A stretch of DNA of 5,278 nucleotides. Origin: Streptosporangiaceae bacterium. GTDB lineage: Bacteria; Actinomycetota; Actinomycetes; Streptosporangiales; Streptosporangiaceae. The position numbers and the translations under genes are program-made. Under the pieces are notes generated by a model. That model was not told where the DNA came from and ran no database searches. It was given only the letters and a program-made list of their open reading frames with translations. The stretch spans positions 1 through 5,278 of the forward strand of contig JAICWX010000484.1 of assembly GCA_025934635.1 (NCBI GenBank), written 5' to 3'. Shown here piece by piece: positions 1 through 5,227 of the stretch (positions within the stretch are counted from its first letter, which is position 1; every line of letters begins with the position of its first letter).

Positions 1-2406
1 GACCCGGCCGCCCGCGCCCGGCTGCCGCAGGTGCTCGGCGAGACCGGCCAGGTGGCCTGGGTCACCGACGCGGCCGGCCCGGACGCGCTCCAGATCGGCT
101 CCGTCACCGGCGACGCGGACCCCCGTACCCTCGCCGAGGGCTCGCTCGGGTACGTGACCGGCCTGTCTGCCTCCCCGGACGGGGCCACCGTCGCCGCGTC
201 CGCCCGCGACGGCGCCCTGCGCATCATCGACGTGGCGTCGGGCCAGGTCACCGACCTAGTCGTGTCCCGCGACGGCCAGGTCGACGGGCTGTCCTGGTCG
301 CCGGACTCCGCCTGGCTGGCCTGGTCCGAGCCGTCTGGCCGGGAGCTGGCCCGGATCCGGATGGCAAGGATACAGGCCCCTGCGGGGGGGTTTGGGGGGG
401 TAGTCCCCCCGGGCCAGCACGTCATCGACGTGACCGACGGGAGGTTCGCCGACACCAGCCCGGTCTTCACCCTCGACGGGCTCTACCTGGCCTTCCTGTC
501 CCAGCGCAGCTTCGACCCGGTCTACGACGCGCACACCTTCGACCTGTCGTTCCCGTTCGGCGGCCGTCCCTACCTGGTGCCGCTGGCGGCCGTCACCCCG
601 TCGCCGTTCGGCCCGGTGCCCGGCGGCCGGCCGCTGGGCCAGGACAACGGCGATGACCCCCGCTCCGCCCCGCCCGTCCCGTCCAACGCCTCGCCCGTCC
701 CATCCACCCCGCTCACTCCTGCCGTCCCATCCACCCCGGCCGTCACGGTCGATGCCGACGGCCTGGCCGGACGGGTAGTGACCGTCCCGGTGGAAGAGGG
801 CCGCTACCGCTACCTGCGCCCGGTCAAGGGCGGCCTGGTGTGGCTGCGCTCCCAGGTGACCGGCGTGCTCGGCGAGGGCGGCGCCGGCCTCGACGACGAC
901 CGGCCGCGTCCGGCCCTGGAGCGGTTCGACCTGCGCAAGCGCGAGGTCAAGGAGCTGGCGGGCACGCTGGACTGGTTCCGCGTCAGCGGTGATGGCACCC
1001 GTCTGGTGATCAGGGACAAAGACGAGCTGCGGGTCGTGCCGTCGGCGCGCAAGCACGACGACGCGGGGGAGGCCGTCACCGTCGACCTGACCCGCGCCCG
1101 GTTCACCGCCGACCCGCAAGCGCTCTGGCGGCACGCCTACGGCGAGGTCGGACGGTTCATCCGCCGGGACTTCTGGACCCCCGACCTGTCCGGCGTGGAC
1201 TGGGACGGCGCGCTCGGCGATTACCGGCCGCTGCTGGACCGGATCCGGAGCGCGGCCGACTTCGCCGACCTGCTCTGGGAGCTGGTCGGCGAGCTCGGTA
1301 CGTCGCACGCCTACGTGACCGCGGCCGCGAACGGCTCGCGGAACCACACTCCGGTGGGCCAGCTCGGCGCCGACATCTCGCGCGACGAGGCCGGGCGCTG
1401 GCTGGTGGACCGGGTGCTGCCGGGCGAGTCGTCCGATCCGCGGGCGCGCTCGCCGCTGGCCGCGCCCGGCGTGGCGGTCGGTCCCGGCGACGAGCTGGCC
1501 GCCGTGGACGGGCAGCCGGTCGACTCCGCCCGCGGTCCCTGGCCGCTGCTGGCCAGCACGGCCGGCAAGCCCGTCGAGCTGACCATCCGGCCGCAGTCCG
1601 CCGCCGAGTCCCGGCGCGTCGTCATAGTGCCGCTGCGCTCGGACCGGCGGCTGCGCTACCAGGACTGGGTGTCGTCCCGTCGCCGGCTGGTCCGTGAGCT
1701 CAGCGACGGAAAGCTTGGCTACCTGCACATCCCGGACATGATGGGCGAGGGCTGGGCGCACTTCCACCGTGACATGCGCACCGAGCTGCCGCGCGAGGGG
1801 CTGATCTTCGACGTACGCGGCAACAGCGGCGGCCACATCTCCGAGCTGGTGGTGGAGAAGCTGGCCCGGCAGGTGAGCGCCTGGACCATGGCCCGCTGGA
1901 TGCGGCCCCGGTCTTACCCGCGGGAGGCGCGCCGCGGCCCGATGGTCACGGTGGCCGACGAGTTCGCCGGGTCTGACGGCGACATCGTCACCGCCGCGGT
2001 CAAGTTGCTCGGCCTCGGCCCGGTGATCGGCACCCGCACCTGGGGCGGCGTGATCGGCATCAACGGCTACCAGGGCCTCCTCGACGGCTCCGCGATCACC
2101 GTGCCGGGGTTCGCGTTCTTCTTCGAGGAGTACGGCTGGACCGTGGAGAACTACGGCGTCGACCCGGACACGGAAGTGCTGATCACCCCGGATGACGCGG
2201 CGGCCGGCCGGGACACCCAGCTGGAGCACGCCGTCCAGGTCGCCCTGGAGGCGATCGACAAGCAGTCGCCCCTGGCCCCGCCCGACGTCTCCACCGGCCC
2301 GTTCAAGGGCCGCCCCCCGCTCCCGCCCCGCCCCGGTTCCCCTGGTCCCGGTTCCCCTGGTCCCGGTTCCCCCCGCCCATCCTCGCTCGAAGGCCCGGAC
2401 CGCTGA
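1..2406 (+). CDS. Tricorn-type S41 serine protease, C-terminal part (5' end outside window)
   Basis: The reading frame is open from base 1, so the GTG at 31 is probably internal and the gene starts upstream. 801 codons are present; family members run to about 1,050-1,100 residues, so roughly the first quarter is missing. Codons about 50-360 look like beta-propeller blades (GLSASPDG near codon 54, GLSWSPDS near 96, SPVFTLDG near 153). The C1 domain starts near codon 365 and carries Ser-His at codons 435-436 (GTSHAY). A PDZ domain spans about 453-540. The catalytic C2 domain has FDVRGNSGG near 602-610, the nucleophile Ser658-Asp659 in EFAGSDGD, and Glu716 in VENYGVDPD. These match the S745/H746/S965/D966/E1023 set known from Thermoplasma tricorn, so the enzyme looks active. 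Tricorn is a large cytosolic protease that trims proteasome products to short peptides. Two low-complexity insertions (about codons 125-139 and 213-250) and a Pro/Gly/Ser-rich tail from about codon 760 are lineage-specific. It overlaps lspA by one base. Confidence 0.93.
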   Translation, partial: DPAARARLPQVLGETGQVAWVTDAAGPDALQIGSVTGDADPRTLAEGSLGYVTGLSASPDGATVAASARDGALRIIDVASGQVTDLVVSRDGQVDGLSWSPDSAWLAWSEPSGRELARIRMARIQAPAGGFGGVVPPGQHVIDVTDGRFADTSPVFTLDGLYLAFLSQRSFDPVYDAHTFDLSFPFGGRPYLVPLAAVTPSPFGPVPGGRPLGQDNGDDPRSAPPVPSNASPVPSTPLTPAVPSTPAVTVDADGLAGRVVTVPVEEGRYRYLRPVKGGLVWLRSQVTGVLGEGGAGLDDDRPRPALERFDLRKREVKELAGTLDWFRVSGDGTRLVIRDKDELRVVPSARKHDDAGEAVTVDLTRARFTADPQALWRHAYGEVGRFIRRDFWTPDLSGVDWDGALGDYRPLLDRIRSAADFADLLWELVGELGTSHAYVTAAANGSRNHTPVGQLGADISRDEAGRWLVDRVLPGESSDPRARSPLAAPGVAVGPGDELAAVDGQPVDSARGPWPLLASTAGKPVELTIRPQSAAESRRVVIVPLRSDRRLRYQDWVSSRRRLVRELSDGKLGYLHIPDMMGEGWAHFHRDMRTELPREGLIFDVRGNSGGHISELVVEKLARQVSAWTMARWMRPRSYPREARRGPMVTVADEFAGSDGDIVTAAVKLLGLGPVIGTRTWGGVIGINGYQGLLDGSAITVPGFAFFFEEYGWTVENYGVDPDTEVLITPDDAAAGRDTQLEHAVQVALEAIDKQSPLAPPDVSTGPFKGRPPLPPRPGSPGPGSPGPGSPRPSSLEGPDR
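375..415. repeat. G/C-run palindrome inserted in frame in the tricorn gene
   Basis: GGCCC (375-379) pairs with GGGCC (411-415). Inside lie G7 (384-390), TTT, G7 (394-400), TAGT and C6 (405-410), so the second G run can pair with the C run around a 4-base loop. It is translated as AGGFGGVVPPG between a propeller strand (RIRMAR) and the conserved-looking VIDVTDGRF. Palindromes of this G-run/C-run kind are common as dispersed elements in actinomycete genomes. That this one is such an insertion is inference. Confidence 0.55.
676..738 (+). repeat. Degenerate Pro/Ser/Thr-coding direct repeats in tricorn
   Basis: A 15-base segment, GTCCCATCCACCCCG, occurs identically at 697-711 and 724-738, with a degenerate copy at 676-690. 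It encodes the low-complexity stretch PVPSNAS-PVPSTPLTP-AVPSTPAV, which sits after RPYLVPLAAVTPSPFGP and before the next propeller strand. It is probably an unstructured surface loop that expanded by repeat duplication. The copies are spaced by 21 and 27 bases, both multiples of three, so the frame is kept. Confidence 0.6.
2335..2373 (+). repeat. 15-bp tandem repeat coding the tricorn C-terminal tail
   Basis: GGTTCCCCTGGTCCC occurs at 2335-2349 and 2350-2364, followed by a partial copy at 2365-2373. In the tricorn frame it gives a Gly-Ser-Pro-Gly-Pro type tail beyond the folded protease domain. The last residues of the protease lie immediately upstream of lspA, so copy-number change would alter only the tail and the spacing before the overlapping lspA start. 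Confidence 0.7.
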
Positions 2407-3038
2407 TGACTCCCGATACCGTGCCCTCCGGCACCTCCCGGCCGGACACCCGCCGGATCTGGGCCCTCACCACCATGTTCTGCGTGGCGGTGCTGGTGCT
2501 GGCCGCCGACGCGATCTCCAAGGCGCAGGTCCTGGCCAAGCTGCCCGGGCACCCTCCGGTCCGGCTGCTCGACGGGCTGATCACGCTGGACCTCACCTTC
2601 AACGCAGGCGCCGCGTTCGGCGTGGGCACGTCCTACACCGCGGTCATCGCGCTGATCGTGTGCGGCGTGATCGTCTACATCGTCCGGACGGCCCGGCGGC
2701 TGCGCAGCTGGACCTGGACCATCGCCCTCGGCCTGCTGCTCGGCGGTGCCATGGGCAACCTCGGCGACCGCCTGTTCCGGGCTCCGGGGCTGCTTCGCGG
2801 CCGCGTCGTGGACTGGATCAACCTGCCTCACTTCCCGTGGACCTTCAACCTCGCCGACGCCTCGATCAGCTGCGCCGCCGTCATCATCGCCATCCTCGCC
2901 CTGCGCGGCATCCGCATCGACGGCACTACCCCCGCCCACGCGGCCCCCCGCCCCGACCCCGCCACCCCCGCCTCCGCCACCCCCGACTCCGCCCGCCCCA
3001 ACCGAGCCGACCCCGCCCCTGGCCGCATCGACGCCTAA
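2406..3038 (+). CDS. lspA: Lipoprotein signal peptidase (signal peptidase II)
   Basis: A 210-residue membrane aspartic protease that cleaves the signal peptide from diacylglyceryl-modified prolipoproteins, within the cytoplasmic membrane. Family blocks are all present: AADAISKA (D35), FNAGAAFG (65-72), GGAMGNLGDR (113-122), RVVDW (133-137) and FNLADA (147-152). The conserved aspartates are D121, D136 and D151; the catalytic pair is usually placed at the VVD and NLAD aspartates. Four hydrophobic segments lie near 18-35, 78-94, 104-118 and 153-168. The tail from about 172 is Pro/Ala/Asp-rich and not part of the fold. The ATG overlaps the tricorn stop as TGATG. The only Shine-Dalgarno-like element, GAAGG at 2389-2393, is 12 bases away, so coupled reinitiation is likely. 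Actinobacterial housekeeping lspA usually lies near a pseudouridine synthase gene, so this may be a second copy, which cannot be told from the window. Confidence 0.93.
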   Translation: MTPDTVPSGTSRPDTRRIWALTTMFCVAVLVLAADAISKAQVLAKLPGHPPVRLLDGLITLDLTFNAGAAFGVGTSYTAVIALIVCGVIVYIVRTARRLRSWTWTIALGLLLGGAMGNLGDRLFRAPGLLRGRVVDWINLPHFPWTFNLADASISCAAVIIAILALRGIRIDGTTPAHAAPRPDPATPASATPDSARPNRADPAPGRIDA

Positions 3039-3094
3039 GGAGTCGGTGACCCCCCGGGTACCCAAGAACGTACCCAGGGGCACACCGACTCCTT
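3037..3094. terminator. Bidirectional hairpin terminator between convergent genes
   Basis: AAGGAGTCGGTG (3037-3048) is perfectly complementary to CACCGACTCCTT (3083-3094). After a 2-base mismatch the stem continues with CCCC (3051-3054) to GGGG (3077-3080), one mismatch, then GGGTAC (3056-3061) to GTACCC (3070-3075), leaving an 8-base loop. That is 22 base pairs in total. There is no T tract on either side, as is common for actinobacterial terminators. It lies between the convergent lspA and exporter genes, and its left arm includes the last two bases of the lspA stop codon. Confidence 0.85.
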
Positions 3095-3114
3095 CCGGGC
3101 TGCCGGTGCGACGC

Positions 3115-3753
3115 TCAGCCCTTGCGGCCGGTGATCGCCACCGTCACGCCCACGCCGATCATGGCCAGGCCGCCTGCCCCGCCGACCAGCTCGAACCGGC
3201 GCGGCGAGCTCGCGAACCAGTTCCGCACCCCGCTCGCGGCGAACCCCCAGGCGCAGTCGGAAGCCCCGCCCATCAGCACGGCCACCAGGGCCAGCAGCAG
3301 CATCTGCCCCGGAACCGCACCGGCGTCCCTGTTCACGAACTGCGGCAAGATGGCGCCGAACAAGATGTACGACTTCGGGTTGGTAATTCCCACCACGACA
3401 CCATCGCGCAGCGCCCGCCACCCCTCCCGCGGCTCCGCGACCGCGGCGAACGCGTCCGCCAGCGACTTGCGGTGCCGGATCGCCTGGATGCCGAGCCACG
3501 CCAGGTACACCGCCCCGGCCACCTTGACCACCACGAAGGCCGCCGCCGAGCGCTGCAGGATCTCGCCCAGACCGACCGCGACCAGAGCCGCGACCACGTA
3601 GTTGCCCGCGGCGTGGCCGGCCGCGGTGGCCAGCGCGGTGCGCCGCCCGTGTGACAGTGCCCGCCCCACCACGAACAGCACGCCCGGCCCCGGGATCACG
3701 ATCATCACCAGGGCCGCCACGCTGAAGCCGAGCAGCTGGCCGCCAGTGATCAC
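3115..3753 (-). CDS. LysE/RhtB family amino-acid or small-molecule exporter
   Basis: A 212-residue integral membrane protein of the LysE/RhtB translocator family, which exports amino acids and related small molecules using the membrane gradient. Family marks are the first hydrophobic helix ending in IPGPGVLFVVGRALSHG (PGP at 21-23), the second segment rich in small residues (41-62), KVAGAVYLAWLGIQAIR (77-93), and GITNPKSYILFGAILPQF (122-139, NPK at 125-127). Further hydrophobic stretches fall near 150-170 and 188-207. The length is normal for the family. The GTG start at 3753 overlaps the oxidase stop as GTGA (4 bases), so the two are almost certainly cotranscribed and coupled. The start fits the family N-terminus, where the first helix begins within a few residues. 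The substrate cannot be read from sequence; the neighbour suggests, but does not show, a link to 2-hydroxy or 2-keto acid metabolism. Confidence 0.9.
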   Translation of the reverse strand: MITGGQLLGFSVAALVMIVIPGPGVLFVVGRALSHGRRTALATAAGHAAGNYVVAALVAVGLGEILQRSAAAFVVVKVAGAVYLAWLGIQAIRHRKSLADAFAAVAEPREGWRALRDGVVVGITNPKSYILFGAILPQFVNRDAGAVPGQMLLLALVAVLMGGASDCAWGFAASGVRNWFASSPRRFELVGGAGGLAMIGVGVTVAITGRKG

Positions 3754-4991
3754 GGCGCCACCAGCAGCTCACGGCCGCGAGCGCGCAGCTCGGCCACCGA
3801 GCTGACGCCCATCAGGTGCAGCGTCCGGATGAACTGGTCGGTCAGGATGTCGATCACCTTGTCCACTCCCGGCTCGCCGCCCGCCATCAGCCCGTACAGG
3901 TAGGCGCGGCCGATCGCGCAGGCGTCCGCGCCCAGGGCCAGTGCCACCGCGATGTCCGCCCCGTGCCGGACACCGGAGTCCACCAGCACGGCCACGTCCG
4001 GTCCCACCGCGTCGCGTACCCGTGAGATCAGGTCGGCGGACGGCACGGTCCGGTCCAGCTGACGGCCGCCGTGGTTGGACAGCTGCAGGCCGTCCACGCC
4101 CAGTTCCGCCGCCCGGGTCGCGTCCGCGGCCGACACCGGCCCCTTGATGACCAGCTTCCCCGGCCAGCGCGCCCGCAGCGCGGCGATGTCGTCCCAGCTG
4201 ACCGTGGGGTTGAACATCATGCCGGTGCCCTCGATCGTGGTCGCCCCGGCCGCCGACCCCGCTCCCGGCGTAGCCCCGGGCCTGGACGCGGGCGTGCCGA
4301 AGTTCGCGAAGTCGATCGCCTCGCTGCGCAGCATCCGTATCCAGTAGGCCGGCTTGATCGCGATGTTGCCGATCGTCGCCATGGTCAGCGCGGGCGGGAT
4401 GGTCAGGCCGTTGCGTTCGTCCCTGGTCCGGTGCCCGGTGACGAAGGTGTCCACGGTGACCACGAGCACCCGGTACCCGGCCGCGTCGGCCCGGTTGACG
4501 AGCTCCTTGGTCAGCCCCTCGTCCTTCTGGATGTAAAGCTGGAACCACAGGTCGGGCTGCGCGGCCGCGGCGACGTCCTCGATGGAGGTGGTCGACATGG
4601 TGGACAGCGTGTACGGCAGCCGGTGCCGCTGCGCCGCCCGCGCCACCCCGCTCTCGCCCGCCGGGTGCATCATCCGCGTGTACCCGGTCGGCGCGAGGAC
4701 CAGCGGCAGCGGCAGGTCCCGGTCGAGCAGGCGGGTGGCGGTGTCCACCTCGGTGATCCCGGTCAGCGCCCGCGGCTGGAACCGCCAGCGCCGGAACGCC
4801 CGTACGTTGGCCGCCATCGACAGCTCCTCGTCGGCGGCACCGTCGACGTAGTCGAAAACCGGCCGCGGGATGACCCGGCGGGCGGACTTCCGCAGCTCGT
4901 GGATGTCGTGGCAGGCCGCGAGCCGCCTGCGGGCGGCGTCGAACTCGACCGGCTTCAGCTGGATCAGGCGGCGTATCTCTGATGCCCTCAT
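3750..4991 (-). CDS. FMN-dependent alpha-hydroxy-acid oxidase/dehydrogenase (LldD2-like)
   Basis: A 413-residue TIM-barrel flavoenzyme that oxidises a 2-hydroxy acid such as L-lactate to the 2-keto acid. The glycolate-oxidase-type active site is complete: Y48 (FDYVDG), Y153 (QLY), D181 and R188 (TVDTFVTGHR), K283 (VIKG), H307 and R310 (SNHGGRQLD), and the FMN phosphate site D338-G340-R342 and G361-R362 (IGRAYLYG). Length and N-terminal layout match Mycobacterium tuberculosis LldD2, as I recall that sequence, including an N-terminal stretch before the barrel. Residues 232-254 form a Gly/Ala/Pro-rich insertion in the variable loop 4 region, which differs widely between family members and affects acceptor use. 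The ATG at 4991 is the only good start, since an in-frame stop lies at 5027-5025. No strong Shine-Dalgarno precedes it. Exact substrate, and oxidase versus quinone-linked dehydrogenase activity, are not decidable here. Confidence 0.93.
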   Translation of the reverse strand: MRASEIRRLIQLKPVEFDAARRRLAACHDIHELRKSARRVIPRPVFDYVDGAADEELSMAANVRAFRRWRFQPRALTGITEVDTATRLLDRDLPLPLVLAPTGYTRMMHPAGESGVARAAQRHRLPYTLSTMSTTSIEDVAAAAQPDLWFQLYIQKDEGLTKELVNRADAAGYRVLVVTVDTFVTGHRTRDERNGLTIPPALTMATIGNIAIKPAYWIRMLRSEAIDFANFGTPASRPGATPGAGSAAGATTIEGTGMMFNPTVSWDDIAALRARWPGKLVIKGPVSAADATRAAELGVDGLQLSNHGGRQLDRTVPSADLISRVRDAVGPDVAVLVDSGVRHGADIAVALALGADACAIGRAYLYGLMAGGEPGVDKVIDILTDQFIRTLHLMGVSSVAELRARGRELLVAP

Positions 4992-5044
4992 ATCCCGGAC
5001 GATACGTGTTGCTCCCGGTCCGCGTCATGCCCCGGTCCCCTCAT
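4988..5044 (-). CDS. Possible 18-residue leader peptide overlapping the oxidase start
   Basis: On the minus strand ATG at 5044-5042 opens an 18-codon frame, MRGPGHDADREQHVSSGI, ending in TGA at 4990-4988. That TGA overlaps the oxidase ATG as ATGA, the classic coupling arrangement, and the oxidase has no good ribosome-binding site of its own. The first ten codons are the repeat unit of the upstream tandem array. The peptide has no recognisable family, and no strong Shine-Dalgarno is directly in front of this ATG, though a six-codon mini-ORF stops on it in the same ATGA manner. Translation is inferred from geometry only; it could be a chance short ORF. Confidence 0.3.
   Translation of the reverse strand: MRGPGHDADREQHVSSGI
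4999..5028 (-). promoter_or_regulatory. Candidate promoter for the oxidase-exporter operon
   Basis: On the minus strand TATCGT (5004-4999) fits the actinobacterial TANNNT -10 form, and ATGACG (5028-5023) is a weak -35 separated by 18 bases. Transcription would begin at about the oxidase ATG itself (4991), giving a leaderless mRNA, which would explain the missing Shine-Dalgarno. The -35-like ATGACG recurs in every unit of the upstream repeat. This reading competes with the leader-peptide model. Confidence 0.3.
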
Positions 5045-5135
5045 CTACCGGTCTGCGTCATGTCCCGGTCCCCTCATCTACCGGTCTGCGTCATGCCCCG
5101 GTCCCCTCATCTACCGGTCTGCGTCATGCCCCGGT
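5015..5135. repeat. 33-bp tandem repeat, 3.7 copies, upstream of the oxidase
   Basis: Units lie at 5015-5047, 5048-5080, 5081-5113 and a 22-base partial at 5114-5135. Each starts CCGGTCTGCGTCATG (first unit CCGGTCCGCGTCATG) and ends CCCCTCATCTA. Only two substitutions separate the units: C for T at 5021 and T for C at 5063. The period is a multiple of 3. There are no spacers between units, so it is not a CRISPR array. It sits between the divergent oxidase and FMN reductase genes, so a regulatory role (repeated operator, repeated -35 element, or leader ORFs) is plausible but not shown. Confidence 0.95.
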
Positions 5136-5143
5136 AGCCTCCC
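5041..5143 (-). other. Three copies of an SD-plus-mini-ORF module in the repeat
   Basis: On the minus strand the repeat encodes MTQTGR followed by TGA at 5127-5107, 5094-5074 and 5061-5041. The lower two ATGs follow GAGGGG at a spacing of 8 bases, and the top copy follows GGGAGG (5143-5138) at 10 bases. Each TGA overlaps a new ATG (ATGA) that opens a second frame, MRGPGHDADR, which ends in TAG immediately before the next such ATG. In the copy nearest the oxidase the MTQTGR stop is lost. No experimental or homology support is available. Confidence 0.3.
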
Positions 5144-5168
5144 TTCCCGGGGCCTCGCCCGCGAACGC

Positions 5169-5202
5169 CTTATATACTAAAAAAATCGGAATTAGAGAAA
5201 TT
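5169..5202 (+). promoter_or_regulatory. A/T-rich island with a -10-like TATACT
   Basis: This stretch is mostly A/T in otherwise very GC-rich DNA and includes a run of seven A's or more after TATACT (5173-5178), which matches TATAAT at five of six positions. Transcription from it would start near 5185 and give a leader of about 43 bases before the ATG at 5228. No convincing -35 lies 16-19 bases upstream, so an activator or extended -10 may be needed. CGGAAT occurs twice downstream (5187 and 5205), a possible binding site. The island could also serve the minus strand (TAGTAT at 5179-5174). Confidence 0.45.
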
Positions 5203-5214
5203 GACGGAATGGCC

Positions 5215-5220
5215 GGAAGG
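5215..5220 (+). promoter_or_regulatory. Ribosome-binding site GGAAGG of the FMN reductase gene
   Basis: GGAAGG ends 7 bases before the ATG at 5228, a normal spacing. It supports that ATG over the in-frame TTG at 5201, and no other in-frame start lies between them. Confidence 0.75.
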
Positions 5221-5227
5221 TAACGCC

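Noticed and set aside
256..2229. Long minus-strand open frame antisense to tricorn
   Set aside because: It is a GC-bias shadow: the composition is low-complexity Arg/Gly/Val/Ala, with no family resemblance, while the plus strand carries complete tricorn catalytic motifs.
2746..3654. Plus-strand frame across lspA and the exporter
   Set aside because: It runs through the terminator and antisense to the exporter, with Pro/Arg/His-rich low-complexity sequence typical of out-of-frame GC-rich DNA.
3769..5028. Long minus-strand frame (starting MTRTGSN) overlapping the oxidase
   Set aside because: It is the alternate frame of the oxidase gene with an Arg/Gly/Ala-rich product and no conserved motif. 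Its ATG is the proximal copy of the repeat mini-ORF, so only that start is of interest.
5015..5135. CRISPR array
   Set aside because: The units abut directly with no unique spacers, and no cas genes are visible.
5129..5152. CCCCGG/CCGGGG inverted repeat as a terminator
   Set aside because: Only 6 base pairs with a 12-base loop and no gene ending nearby; such short pairings are expected by chance in DNA this rich in G/C.
4870..5223. Plus-strand ORF with an 11-residue repeat (RHAPVPSSTGL)
   Set aside because: It begins antisense within the oxidase and its repeat is just the translated 33-bp DNA repeat. The substitution at 5063 is non-silent in this frame, and no homologous protein is recognised.
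5209..5223. Four-codon ORF (MAGR) just before the FMN reductase start
   Set aside because: It is too short to support and has no Shine-Dalgarno of its own; it includes the ribosome-binding site of the downstream gene.
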